Notes under the pieces: model-generated
Told to the model about the DNA's origin: nothing
Databases searched by the model: none
Seen by the model: only the letters and a program-made list of their open reading frames with translations
From: Clostridiales bacterium
GTDB taxonomy: Bacteria > Bacillota > Clostridia > Lachnospirales > Lachnospiraceae
Length of the DNA stretch: 64,000 bases
Reading direction: 5' to 3'
Assembly (NCBI GenBank): GCA_029007845.1
Contig: JAQXIP010000110.1
Location: forward strand, 1-64,000
Shown: positions 10,259 through 19,066 of the stretch, one piece after another
How positions within the stretch are numbered: position 1 is the stretch's first letter
Layout: each line of letters begins with the position of its first letter
Translations under genes and position numbers: made by a program

Positions 10259-10272
10259 CACAGGAGGCAGAC

Positions 10273-10845
10273 ATGATACGAAAGAAGAAAAAGGGAGAGT
10301 TTCAATATCTCGACCGGTTAAAAAGTAATTATCTATGGAAAATATTATTATTTCTTGTAATTGGTCTTAGTATTTTTGTAATCGGACTTTTGTTAAATAA
10401 AATGGAACCCCAGAATATTTTCTCAGTTGTTGCTATACTGATGGTTTTGCCAGGGGCAAAACAGGTCGTGGGGCTGATTGCCACGGTTCCCTATCATTCG
10501 GTGACAAAAAAAGAATATGAACATATTTCCTCTCATCTGAAGGAAGGGCAGACCTTGTATGTGGACATGCTTATGACCTCAAAGGATCGCATTATGCTTT
10601 TTCCATATATGGTGGAGGTTCCGGGAAAGATCATTGCCCTGGCGGATCCGAAGGAAAAGGATGTAAAAGGCGTGGAAAAATATTTATTTCAGAATGTACG
10701 GAATTATTGTTCGGATTATCAGGTTTGTGTCTTTAAAGAGGAAAAGTATTTTCTCAGGGAACTGAACCGGATGACTCCGGCGGATGTGAGAGAAGACGAA
10801 CGGGAACAGGTGTTAAAGATTCTGTTTACTCTTGTGATGCCATAA
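10273..10845 (+). CDS. Conserved hypothetical membrane protein
   Basis: A 190-aa protein that I do not recognise. A basic N-terminus is followed by two hydrophobic segments (about residues 22-42 and 52-72) and a soluble C-terminal part of about 115 residues, predicted to be cytosolic. The soluble part contains DMLMTSKDRIMLFPYMVEVPG and a C-terminal charged stretch. It has a good GGAGG site, sits 15 bases after the radical SAM gene and just before an RluA-type synthase, and looks co-transcribed. Confidence 0.75.
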   Translation: MIRKKKKGEFQYLDRLKSNYLWKILLFLVIGLSIFVIGLLLNKMEPQNIFSVVAILMVLPGAKQVVGLIATVPYHSVTKKEYEHISSHLKEGQTLYVDMLMTSKDRIMLFPYMVEVPGKIIALADPKEKDVKGVEKYLFQNVRNYCSDYQVCVFKEEKYFLRELNRMTPADVREDEREQVLKILFTLVMP

Positions 10846-10881
10846 TTCTTGTTCACGGTTATTAGAAGGGAGAGAACCTTT

Positions 10882-11922
10882 TTGCAGGAATTGATCATCG
10901 GTGAAAATGATGCTGGACAGAGACTTGATAAGTATCTGTCCAAATATCTGAAGGAAGCGCCGAAGAGTTTCCTATATAAAATGCTTCGGAAGAAAAATAT
11001 TGTACTAAACAAGAAAAAAACAGATGGTACCCAGAGGCTTTGCCTTGGGGATCGTGTACAGCTTTTTTTATCAGATGAAACCATTGCAAAATTTCAAGGT
11101 ACGAAATCTGAGCCGGTGGATCCTAAGAGGATCTGTCCGGTTGAGACAAAGCCAGACGTTATATTTGAGACAGATGATGTTATTTTTTTCTCAAAGCCCG
11201 CAGGGATGCTTTCCCAGAAAGCCCGTCCGGATGACGTGTCAATGATTGAATATCTGAACTGGTATTTATTACAGAACGGAGAACTAAAAAAGGAAGAGCT
11301 CCTTACCTTTCATCCGGGCGTGTGCAACCGTCTTGACCGGAATACAAGTGGAATCATTGCTGGTGGAAAGACGCTTGCCGGGCTGCAGGCGTTGTCCCTT
11401 GTCATTCAGTCACATGCCTGTGGAAAATTTTATCTGTGCATCGTGAAGGGGACGATTCAGAAGGAAGAGACGATTGAAGGTTATCTGGTAAAAAACCATA
11501 GCCACAACCGGGTTACGGTACAGGCAGAACAGACAGAAGGTGCAGATTATATCTGTACCCGTTATATGCCTTTAGCAGGAAATGGAGAATATACGCTTTT
11601 AAAAGTCCAGCTTATCACGGGAAAATCCCATCAGATCCGCGCCCATCTTCAGTCAATCGGCCACCCGGTAGCCGGGGATGGAAAATATGGGGATGTAGCA
11701 GTTAATAAGCTGTTCCGGAAGCGGTTTGGTCTCAGACACCATCTCCTGCATGCATGGGAGATGACATTCCCAGAACAATTAGAAAAAGAAGTGTTTGAAA
11801 GCTGCCACACAAAAGAAGAGGCGGCCAGATGGTATGCGGTTTATCATGATCTGGCGGGGAAAAAACTTACGGCACCTCTGCCAGCGCAGTTTGAGATGAT
11901 AAAACATGCACTGTTTGAGTAA
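10882..11922 (+). CDS. Pseudouridine synthase, RluA family
   Basis: A 346-aa RluC/RluD-type enzyme that isomerises uridines in 23S rRNA. It has an N-terminal S4 domain (GQRLDKYLSKYL), the catalytic NRLDRNTSG motif around residues 150-160, and GKSHQIRAHLQSIGHP, a family hallmark. The start is a TTG at 10882 behind AGAAGGGAGAG; an open frame upstream has no better start. It probably belongs to the same transcript as the preceding membrane protein and recU. Confidence 0.85.
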   Translation: MQELIIGENDAGQRLDKYLSKYLKEAPKSFLYKMLRKKNIVLNKKKTDGTQRLCLGDRVQLFLSDETIAKFQGTKSEPVDPKRICPVETKPDVIFETDDVIFFSKPAGMLSQKARPDDVSMIEYLNWYLLQNGELKKEELLTFHPGVCNRLDRNTSGIIAGGKTLAGLQALSLVIQSHACGKFYLCIVKGTIQKEETIEGYLVKNHSHNRVTVQAEQTEGADYICTRYMPLAGNGEYTLLKVQLITGKSHQIRAHLQSIGHPVAGDGKYGDVAVNKLFRKRFGLRHHLLHAWEMTFPEQLEKEVFESCHTKEEAARWYAVYHDLAGKKLTAPLPAQFEMIKHALFE

Positions 11923-11945
11923 AGGAAGAAGGAGGAAAAGAGGTT

Positions 11946-12500
11946 ATGCCATCATGGAATTCCAGAGGTCTCCGTGGCTCATCTTTAGAAGAATTGATTA
12001 ATATGACAAATGAGCGGTACCGGAGCCAGAAACTGGCATTAATCCAGAAAGTGCCAACACCGATTACTCCCATTCAGATTGACCAGTCAACACGGCATAT
12101 CACCCTTGCCTATTTTGACAAGAAAAGTACCGTAGATTACATTGGTGCGGTGCAGGGAATTCCGGTATGTTTTGATGCAAAAGAATGTGCCAGCCTGACC
12201 TTTCCATTACAGAATGTCCACGAACATCAGATTGCATTTATGCAGGAAATGGAAGGACAAGGGGGTGTTGCTTTTCTCATTATTCACTTTGCACCGAATG
12301 ATGTGTTTTACTATCTGACATTCCGCGATCTGTTAAAATTCTGGAACCGGGCAGAGAAAGGTGGAAGAAAAAGCTTTTTATATGAAGAGTTAGATCCCAG
12401 ATACCAGATTCCGCCCCATCAAGGGGTATTTGTTCATTATCTGGAGTGCCTGCAGCAGGATCTGTCTGACCGGGAACAAAGCGAAACTGCCGGCAAATAA
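11946..12500 (+). CDS. recU: Holliday junction resolvase RecU
   Basis: A 184-aa member of the RecU family, the Firmicute four-way junction endonuclease of recombination repair. Recognisable motifs are SRGLRGSSLEELI, the PTPI segment, KSTVDYIGAVQG (acidic metal ligand) and FDAKE (Glu-Lys pair of the nuclease core), then FPLQNVHEHQ and GGVAFLIIHF. The length is normal. AAGGAGG precedes the ATG. A terminator follows within 50 bases, so this ends the operon before the phosphate genes. Confidence 0.9.
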   Translation: MPSWNSRGLRGSSLEELINMTNERYRSQKLALIQKVPTPITPIQIDQSTRHITLAYFDKKSTVDYIGAVQGIPVCFDAKECASLTFPLQNVHEHQIAFMQEMEGQGGVAFLIIHFAPNDVFYYLTFRDLLKFWNRAEKGGRKSFLYEELDPRYQIPPHQGVFVHYLECLQQDLSDREQSETAGK

Positions 12501-12545
12501 ATATTAAAACTTTCCACATGGAGGAAGCTTTAGAGCAAAACCAGT

Positions 12546-12577
12546 AAAAGGGACTGCATATTGGGCAGTCCCTTTTT
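12546..12577 (+). terminator. Rho-independent terminator after recU
   Basis: AAAAGGGACTGC (12546-12557) pairs perfectly with GCAGTCCCTTTT (12565-12576) around a 7-base loop, ending in a T tract. It separates recU from the phosphate operon. Confidence 0.88.
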
Positions 12578-12599
12578 ACATTCATTTTACAAAAAACAG

Positions 12600-12655
12600 A
12601 TAACAGACTTTACATCCCTTTTTTATGATTAGATACGTGATAAGGAACTTATCGC
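12600..12655 (+). promoter_or_regulatory. Likely pst promoter region with inverted repeat
   Basis: The stretch between the recU terminator and pstS has a TATGAT -10 candidate (12624-12629) and upstream ATAACA and TTTACA hexamers (12600 and 12609), plus an inverted repeat GATAAG-gaa-CTTATC (12639-12653). The hexamers resemble Bacillus PhoP half-sites, but their 9-base spacing is not the usual 11. PhoP control is expected from the gene content, not proven by this sequence. Confidence 0.35.
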
Positions 12656-12684
12656 AATAATCGAAAAGAAAAGAGGAAAATTAC

Positions 12685-13626
12685 ATGAAAAAGAAAAGAA
12701 TAGCAACAATGATGTTAAGCGCAGTATTAGCAATTGGATGTCTGGCAGGCTGTGGTGGCGGTGCCCAGAATACAGCTTCTAATGCCACCGGAAATGCGGA
12801 CACAAAAAACAGTGGAACAGAAGTTACTTCTGACTTTGACAAGACGAGTCCTATTTCCGTTGTATCCAGAGAAGACGGATCCGGTACAAGAGGTGCTTTC
12901 GTTGAACTGTTTGGAATCGAGCAGAAAGATGGAGACGGAAATAAAATAGACTATACAACAGATGAAGCAATTGTAACAAACTCTACTTCCGTTATGATGA
13001 CAACGGTTGCGGGCGATGCAGCTGGAATCGGTTATGTTTCCCTTGGTTCACTGGATGATTCGGTAAAAGCTTTAAAAATTGACGGCGCAGAAGCAACTGT
13101 AGATAACATTAAGAGTGGTACATACAAAATCTCCCGTCCGTTCAACATTGTAACAAAAGGGGAAGTAAGCGATGTTGCACAGGATTTCATTGATTACATT
13201 ATGAGTGCGGATGGTCAGGCAGTGATTGAAGAGAATGGTTATATTTCTGTATCAGATGCACCGGCTTATAGCGGCAGCAAACCATCTGGAAAAATTGTTG
13301 TTGCCGGTTCTTCTTCTGTTACACCAGTAATGGAAAAATTAAAAGAAGCATATCTTGCAGTTAATACGAATGCAGACATTGAAGTACAGGAAAGTGATTC
13401 TACCACAGGTGTTACTTCTACCATTGATGGAATCTGTGATATTGGTATGGCATCCCGTGATCTTGCAGACAGTGAGAGCGCAGAAGGAATTACCGCAAAG
13501 GCAATCGCACTGGATGGAATTGCAGTAGTCGTAAATAAAGAAAATCCGTTAGAAAATATCACAAAAGATGACGTTATGAAGATTTACATGGGTGATATCA
13601 CAACATGGGATGAGGTTTCCGAATAA
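12685..13626 (+). CDS. pstS: Phosphate-binding lipoprotein PstS, circularly permuted
   Basis: The 313-aa phosphate-capturing lipoprotein of the Pst ABC importer. A lipoprotein signal ends in LAGC near residue 22. The two halves of the mature protein are in reversed order: the block usually found in the C-terminal half (SVVSREDGSGTRGAF, TTVAGDAAGIGYVSLG, RPFNIVTKGE) comes first. The usual N-terminal block (VAGSSSVTPVMEKL, GICDIGMASRDL, ALDGIAVVVNKENPL) follows, and the protein ends at DITTWDEVSE, exactly where the canonical protein would continue into SVVSRE. Both phosphate-binding segments are present, so binding is expected. First gene of the pst operon. Confidence 0.9.
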   Translation: MKKKRIATMMLSAVLAIGCLAGCGGGAQNTASNATGNADTKNSGTEVTSDFDKTSPISVVSREDGSGTRGAFVELFGIEQKDGDGNKIDYTTDEAIVTNSTSVMMTTVAGDAAGIGYVSLGSLDDSVKALKIDGAEATVDNIKSGTYKISRPFNIVTKGEVSDVAQDFIDYIMSADGQAVIEENGYISVSDAPAYSGSKPSGKIVVAGSSSVTPVMEKLKEAYLAVNTNADIEVQESDSTTGVTSTIDGICDIGMASRDLADSESAEGITAKAIALDGIAVVVNKENPLENITKDDVMKIYMGDITTWDEVSE

Positions 13627-13655
13627 AAAGTGATTCTATTATAAGGAGAAGCAAA

Positions 13656-14504
13656 ATGAAAAAACACAAAGAAAAGATAATGGAATGTGTATTCATGTTT
13701 TCTGCCTGTATCTCTATCCTGGCTGTTCTCCTGATCTGTGTGTTTCTTTTTGTAAATGGCGTACCGGCCATGAAGGAAATTGGATTTGGAAAATTTCTGA
13801 CCGGTCAGATGTGGCGGCCAAAAAATGATATCTATGGAATTCTTCCAATGATTATCGGAAGCATTTATGTCACCGGAGGAGCTATCCTGATTGGTGTGCC
13901 AGTTGGAATTCTGACAGCGATCTTTCTGGCAAAATTTTGTCCGAAAGGACTCTACAAAATCATTAAGCCAGCAGTAGATCTGCTGGCAGGAATTCCTTCT
14001 GTTGTATACGGATTCTTTGGTCTGGTCGTGATTGTTCCTTTCGTACGGGAACACTTTCAGGGAAATGGACAAAGCATACTGACTGCCTCTATCTTACTTG
14101 GAATCATGATTCTCCCTACCATAATCGGTGTGTCAGAATCAGCTATTCAAGCGGTTCCACAGTTTTATTATGAAGGTGCCCTTGCACTTGGCGCAACGCA
14201 TGAAAGAAGCGTGTTTCTGGCTATGCTGCCGGCTGCAAAATCTGGTATCTTCGCAGCCGTTGTGCTAGGAGTAGGACGCGCAATCGGAGAAACGATGGCA
14301 GTGATTATGGTAGCTGGTAACCAGCCACGAATACCAGACAGCATTTATAAAGGAGTCCGTACATTGACAGCTAATATCGTTTTGGAAATGGGATACGCCA
14401 CAGATTTACACCGGGAAGCACTGATTGCCACCGGAGTGGTACTCTTTGTATTTATCTTGTTAATTAATACCGCATTTTCTCTGTTAAAACGAAAGGAGGG
14501 TTAA
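13656..14504 (+). CDS. pstC: Phosphate ABC transporter permease PstC
   Basis: A 282-aa inner-membrane permease with about six hydrophobic segments. The loop facing the ATPase is present (EGALALGATHERSVFLAMLPAAKSGI), with the GA...G EAA-type motif. It forms the channel with PstA. AAGGAGAAG precedes the ATG, 29 bases after pstS. Normal family length. Confidence 0.92.
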   Translation: MKKHKEKIMECVFMFSACISILAVLLICVFLFVNGVPAMKEIGFGKFLTGQMWRPKNDIYGILPMIIGSIYVTGGAILIGVPVGILTAIFLAKFCPKGLYKIIKPAVDLLAGIPSVVYGFFGLVVIVPFVREHFQGNGQSILTASILLGIMILPTIIGVSESAIQAVPQFYYEGALALGATHERSVFLAMLPAAKSGIFAAVVLGVGRAIGETMAVIMVAGNQPRIPDSIYKGVRTLTANIVLEMGYATDLHREALIATGVVLFVFILLINTAFSLLKRKEG

Positions 14505-14510
14505 GGGACG

Positions 14511-15389
14511 ATGGATATGATAAACCGTGTGACTTTTTCGCAGAAAGTGAAAACCTATTTAAAACATCCCGGATCCCTTCTTTTATGGATTTTAGTAGCG
14601 TTTTCAGCAGTGGTTACTGTTGGAGCACTTGGCTTTATTATAGTTTATATCTTAGTCCATGGGGTGCCGTATCTCTCTCCTTCCTTATTTGCACCAAAAT
14701 ATACAACCGAAAATGTCTCAATGCTTCCGGCAATTATAACAACGCTGGAAATGACAGTTTTAGCACTGATTTTTGCGGTGCCCCTTGGAGTTTTTTCTGC
14801 AATCTATACAGTGGAATATGCCAAAAAAGGAAATAAGCTGGTAGCCATTGTCCGTCTTACGGCTGAAACTCTTACCGGAATTCCTTCCATCGTATATGGA
14901 TTGTTTGGCCTGTTATTCTTTGTAGGTACACTGAAAATGGGAATGTCATTGATTGCAGGTGCATTGACTCTGGCAATCATGGTACTTCCGGTTGTTATGC
15001 GTACAACGGAGGAGGCATTGCTTTCCATTCCAGACTCATACCGGGAAGGAAGCTTTGGCCTTGGTGCAGGAAGACTTCGTACGGTATTCTGCATTGTTCT
15101 GCCACCGGCCATGCCTGGTATCCTTTCCGGAATCATTCTGGCAATCGGCAGAATTGTAGGAGAAACCGCAGCGTTAATGTATACTTCCGGAACGGTAGCA
15201 GAAGTTCCTAAGAATATTTTTTCCTCCGGACGGACGCTGGCAATCCACATGTACTGTCTGTCAAGAGAAGGTTTATATACCGATCAGGCCTATGCCACAG
15301 CAGTTGTTCTGCTTCTTATGGTAATCCTGATTAACTTCCTGTCAGGCTTGATTGCAAAGAAAATCGGAAAGAATGGAGAAAAGAAATGA
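14511..15389 (+). CDS. pstA: Phosphate ABC transporter permease PstA
   Basis: A 292-aa permease, partner of PstC, with about six hydrophobic segments and the ATPase-contacting loop [21 protein letters not shown]. It starts six bases after pstC, behind the AAGGAGGG that lies at the end of pstC, and its stop overlaps the start of pstB (ATGA), so the three genes are tightly coupled. Confidence 0.92.
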   Translation: MDMINRVTFSQKVKTYLKHPGSLLLWILVAFSAVVTVGALGFIIVYILVHGVPYLSPSLFAPKYTTENVSMLPAIITTLEMTVLALIFAVPLGVFSAIYTVEYAKKGNKLVAIVRLTAETLTGIPSIVYGLFGLLFFVGTLKMGMSLIAGALTLAIMVLPVVMRTTEEALLSIPDSYREGSFGLGAGRLRTVFCIVLPPAMPGILSGIILAIGRIVGETAALMYTSGTVAEVPKNIFSSGRTLAIHMYCLSREGLYTDQAYATAVVLLLMVILINFLSGLIAKKIGKNGEKK

Positions 15390-16139
15390 AAGATAAATTT
15401 CAGGTAAAAAATTTGGATCTCTATTATGGAGATTTCAAAGCGCTAAAAGATATTAATCTGAATTTGAAGGCAAACGAGATTACCGCATTTATCGGTCCGA
15501 GTGGATGCGGTAAATCCACCTTTTTAAAGTCGTTAAACCGGATGAATGATCTGGTTGAAGGGTGCCGGATTACAGGTGAAGTAACATTGGACGGAGAAGA
15601 CATTTATGGAAATATGGATGTCAATCTTCTTCGTAAACGGGTTGGCATGGTGTTCCAGAAACCAAACCCATTTCCAATGAGCATTTATGACAACATTGCA
15701 TTTGGACCAAGAACCCATGGTGTTCATTCAAAAGCAAAATTGGACGAGATTGTAGAGACTTCTTTGAAAAATGCAGCAATCTGGGATGAATTAAAGGATC
15801 GTTTAAAAAAGAGTGCGCTTGGATTATCCGGCGGCCAGCAGCAGCGTCTGTGTATTGCCCGTGCCCTTGCGGTACAGCCGGAAGTAATTCTGATGGATGA
15901 GCCGACCTCTGCCTTAGACCCAATCTCTACTACCAAAATTGAGGATCTCGTTTTAGAATTAAAAAAAAGATTATACCATTATTATGGTTACCCACAATAT
16001 GCAGCAGGCAACCCGTATATCCGATAAAACAGCATTTTTCCTTCTCGGTGAAGTCATTGAGTATGGAGATACTGCCCAGATGTTTTCCATGCCTGCGGAT
16101 AAACGGACAGAGGATTATATTACAGGCCGGTTTGGCTGA
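15386..16139 (+). CDS. pstB: Phosphate ABC transporter ATPase PstB, frameshifted near 15960
   Basis: The ATPase of the Pst importer. Walker A (GPSGCGKS, about residues 34-41), signature LSGGQQQR and Walker [13 protein letters not shown] are intact. As read, the frame leaves the family sequence after VLELKK and stops at 16027. Removing one A from the run of eight A at 15961-15968 restores [21 protein letters not shown], containing the switch His, and continues to the TGA at 16137-16139, giving about 250 aa, the normal length. Either the run has gained a base in the organism, or the consensus is wrong, or slippage on the A run restores the frame. Confidence 0.85.
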
Positions 16140-16173
16140 TGCAATTTGACTTATGTAGAAAGGAAGAACTGGA

Positions 16174-16821
16174 ATGCGTAACCGATTTGACCGTCAGTTA
16201 GAAGAACTGAATAATGAACTGATTACTATGGGAAGCCTGATTGAGCAGGAGATTGAGATGGCTGTTTCCGCTCTGGTAAGACAGGATGCCATAAAAGCCC
16301 AGGAAGCGATTGATTTTGATGAAGAAATCGACCATCAGGAAAAAAATATTGAAAATCTCTGTCTGAAGCTTTTACTTCAGCAGCAGCCGGTAGCAAGAGA
16401 TTTACGCCAGATCTCTTCTGCATTAAAAATGATTACCGATATGGAGCGGATTGGGGATCATGGAGCAGACATCTCAGAGATTACCCTTATGATGAAGGGA
16501 AAACCATATATCAAGAAGCTTGAGCATATTCAGGAGATGGCAAAAGAGACTACCATGATGGTAATCAATTCCGTAGATGCTTATGTGAATAAAGACGTAG
16601 GACTTGCGAAAAAGGTAATTGAACGGGATGACGTAGTAGATGACCTTTTTGATGAGATCAAAGAAGAACTCATAAGACTCATATCCGAAAATGCCAATAA
16701 TGGAGAGCAGGCTGCAGACTTATTAATGGTGGCAAAATACTTCGAGCGGATCGGGGATCATGCGACCAATATTGCAGAATGGGTTATCTTTTCCATTACT
16801 GGAAAGCATGAAGATGATTAA
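16174..16821 (+). CDS. phoU: Phosphate transport regulator PhoU
   Basis: A 215-aa all-helical protein with the two PhoU three-helix repeats; both metal-binding signatures are present (ERIGDHGADISE near residue 90 and ERIGDHATNIAEW near 195). PhoU dampens Pst transport and signals phosphate sufficiency to the PhoR kinase. Last gene of the pst run, 34 bases after the restored pstB stop. Confidence 0.93.
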   Translation: MRNRFDRQLEELNNELITMGSLIEQEIEMAVSALVRQDAIKAQEAIDFDEEIDHQEKNIENLCLKLLLQQQPVARDLRQISSALKMITDMERIGDHGADISEITLMMKGKPYIKKLEHIQEMAKETTMMVINSVDAYVNKDVGLAKKVIERDDVVDDLFDEIKEELIRLISENANNGEQAADLLMVAKYFERIGDHATNIAEWVIFSITGKHEDD

Positions 16822-16829
16822 AACTTCTA

Positions 16830-16858
16830 TTGTTTTATCCGGAAATTTTCGTTATAAT
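16830..16858 (+). promoter_or_regulatory. Promoter upstream of small membrane peptide and phoPR
   Basis: TTGTTT (16830-16835), a 17-base spacer and TATAAT (16853-16858) form a good sigma-A promoter between phoU and the 38-aa peptide gene, so phoPR can be transcribed apart from pst. Confidence 0.6.
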
Positions 16859-16902
16859 AGCCATAATTAAGATACAGTAAATGATTAAAGGAGGAAACGG
16901 AT

Positions 16903-17019
16903 ATGTGGACAATGAAACAGTTCATGATTATTATTGTCGCAGCCGTGGTTGGTGGCATTATTGGAGGCATTGTTGGTCTGATTAAACAATTCATGAAAAA
17001 AAAGAATGATAAAAAGTAA
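16903..17019 (+). CDS. Small hydrophobic membrane peptide (38 aa)
   Basis: The sequence encodes 38 residues: a short amphipathic start, one glycine-rich hydrophobic helix (about residues 7-27, with GGIIGGIVG) and a strongly basic tail (KKKNDKK). A strong AAAGGAGGAAAC site sits at ideal spacing before the ATG, which argues for translation. It lies between phoU and phoP, under its own promoter. I do not recognise a family; the glycine pattern suggests helix packing against another membrane protein, perhaps PhoR, which is inference from position only. Confidence 0.65.
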   Translation: MWTMKQFMIIIVAAVVGGIIGGIVGLIKQFMKKKNDKK

Positions 17020-17055
17020 TTTATATATTTAAAACATGTAGGAGAAATGAATGTT

Positions 17056-17727
17056 ATGGCTAACATTTATGTTGTAGAAGATGACGAAAATATCCGGGAG
17101 ATTGAGTGTTTTGCATTAAAGAATTCGGGACATGAAGTTTCTGGGATGGTAAATGCAGCCCAGTTCGATGCTGCCCTGAAAAAAGGCATTCCAGACCTGA
17201 TTATACTGGACATTATGCTTCCAGATAAGGATGGACTTACAATATTAAAAGAACTGCGGGAGAATGAATCTACCAGAAAGATTCCGATTATTATGGTAAC
17301 CGCCAAAACAACAGAGCTTGATAAGGTAAAGGGGCTTGATATGGGAGCCGACGATTACCTTTCCAAGCCTTTTGGCGTTATGGAGCTCATTTCAAGGGTG
17401 AAAGCCCTGCTTCGACGAAGCGGACGTCTGGAAAATGACAGCTGTCTGAAAGCAGGCCAGATTCAACTGGATCTGAAGAAGCATTTAGTTATGGTCGGGA
17501 CACAGACCTGTGAGCTGACTTATAAAGAATATGAACTGTTAAAATTATTCATGGAAAACCAGGGGACGGTTCTTACAAGAGAACTTCTTATGGACCGGAT
17601 CTGGGGAACGGATTACATCGGAGAATCCAGAACGCTGGATATGCATATTAAGACTTTGAGACAAAAACTGAAGGAAGAATCTTCCCGCATTAAGACTGTT
17701 CGGAATGTGGGATACAAAATGGAGTAA
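17056..17727 (+). CDS. phoP: Response regulator PhoP-type (OmpR family)
   Basis: A two-component response regulator of about 223 aa. The receiver domain has the acidic pair EDDE near the N-terminus, the phospho-acceptor Asp in LIILDIMLPDKDG near residue 51, the conserved T (MVTAK) and K (LSKPF). A winged-helix output domain follows (TYKEYELLKLF, RELLMDRIWG, VRNVGYKM). The ATG at 17056 has AGGAG 11 bases upstream; an ATG at 17047 is too close to it. Adjacent phoR and the pst genes make phosphate control the likely role. Confidence 0.88.
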   Translation: MANIYVVEDDENIREIECFALKNSGHEVSGMVNAAQFDAALKKGIPDLIILDIMLPDKDGLTILKELRENESTRKIPIIMVTAKTTELDKVKGLDMGADDYLSKPFGVMELISRVKALLRRSGRLENDSCLKAGQIQLDLKKHLVMVGTQTCELTYKEYELLKLFMENQGTVLTRELLMDRIWGTDYIGESRTLDMHIKTLRQKLKEESSRIKTVRNVGYKME

Positions 17728-17735
17728 ATAAACAC

Positions 17736-19043
17736 ATGAAAAAAAGGATTAACTTTCAGGTATTGATGATATCGGCACTGGCTGTATTATTCACAGTACT
17801 ACTTACCTCAGGGGTTTTCTATGAGGTTTTTGAGCAGGAAGTAATGAACAATCTGAAGACCTATGCGGATATTTTAATGGAGAACGGAAACCGTCAGCAG
17901 ATTGACGGCATAAGAATCACGGTTGTGTCGGAAGACGGAACCGTGATTTATGATTCTGATGCAGACATTCTTAAGATGGGGAATCATCTGAAACGTCCGG
18001 AAATCTCACAAGCGCTAAAGAAAGGAAGCGGAACGGCAAAACGTCACTCCCAGACACTTGATAAAATGACCTTTTACTATGCCATAAAACAGTCAGATGG
18101 AACGGTGCTTCGGGTGGCAAAAGAAGCAGGAAGCCTGTACAGCCTGATGAAACGGGCAGTTCCTTATATTTGTTTTGTCGTAATCTGGGTTTTTGTATTG
18201 TCGGCATTCTGTTCCCATGTTCTGACCAAAAAACTAGTGGCACCAATCGAAGAAGTTGCGAATAACATGGAGCATTGTGAGTCGGTTTCGGTGTATAAAG
18301 AGCTGAAACCGATTGTGGCAACGATTCAGAACCAGCATGAATCTATAATCCGCAACGCAACAATGCGTCAGGATTTCACTGCAAATGTATCTCACGAATT
18401 AAAGACGCCTCTTACTGCCATATCCGGATACGCAGAGTTAATTGAAAGTGGTATGACCGATCAGGAGGAGACCGCCCGTTTTGCCGGAGAGATTCATCAG
18501 AATTCAAAGCGTCTCCTCACCTTGATTAATGATATTATCCGCTTGTCCGAATTAGACAGCATGGATTCCGGCGTGGTGATGGAAGAACTGGATTTGTACC
18601 AGATCGCAGAGAATTGTGTGGAGATGCTCAAAGTAAATGCCCAGAAAAACAATGTATCAATCGGACTGTCCGGAAGCAGCCAGAAAATCATTGCAAATAA
18701 AGAAATGATGAACGAGTTGTTGTATAATCTGTGTGACAACGCAATTCGGTACAATGTATCTGGTGGAAATGTATTTGTTTCAGTAACCGGTGATGCAAAG
18801 AAAGTCGTATTGACTGTATCCGACACGGGAATCGGTATCTCGCCAGAAAACCAGAAACGGGTATTTGAACGTTTTTACCGGGTGGATAAAAGCCGTTCCA
18901 AGAAAACCGGAGGCACCGGTCTTGGTCTTGCCATTGTCAAACATGTGCTTGTCCAGCACCCAAACAGCAGTCTGAATCTGGAGAGTGAAGTGGGCAAAGG
19001 AACAAAAATGCAAGTCACGTTTTTAAGAGAAGAGAAAAAATAA
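17736..19043 (+). CDS. phoR: Sensor histidine kinase PhoR-type
   Basis: A 435-aa membrane kinase. Two transmembrane segments (about residues 7-27 and 145-167) enclose a small extracytoplasmic domain with GTVIYDSD, a PAS-like or Cache-like fold. No cytoplasmic PAS domain is evident. The H-box FTANVSHELKTPLTA carries the phospho-His near residue 220, followed by the N-box NELLYNLCDNAIRYN and the G-boxes DTGIGIS and GGTGLGLAIVKH. It starts eight bases after phoP, with GGAG inside the end of phoP. Confidence 0.88.
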   Translation: MKKRINFQVLMISALAVLFTVLLTSGVFYEVFEQEVMNNLKTYADILMENGNRQQIDGIRITVVSEDGTVIYDSDADILKMGNHLKRPEISQALKKGSGTAKRHSQTLDKMTFYYAIKQSDGTVLRVAKEAGSLYSLMKRAVPYICFVVIWVFVLSAFCSHVLTKKLVAPIEEVANNMEHCESVSVYKELKPIVATIQNQHESIIRNATMRQDFTANVSHELKTPLTAISGYAELIESGMTDQEETARFAGEIHQNSKRLLTLINDIIRLSELDSMDSGVVMEELDLYQIAENCVEMLKVNAQKNNVSIGLSGSSQKIIANKEMMNELLYNLCDNAIRYNVSGGNVFVSVTGDAKKVVLTVSDTGIGISPENQKRVFERFYRVDKSRSKKTGGTGLGLAIVKHVLVQHPNSSLNLESEVGKGTKMQVTFLREEKK

Positions 19044-19066
19044 GAGAAATAATAAAGAGTTTTAGT

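Noticed and set aside
12586-12614. Bacillus-type Pho box before pstS
   Set aside because: Three TTTACA/ATAACA-like hexamers occur, but their spacings (14 and 9) do not fit the 11-base period, and the first overlaps the recU terminator tail.
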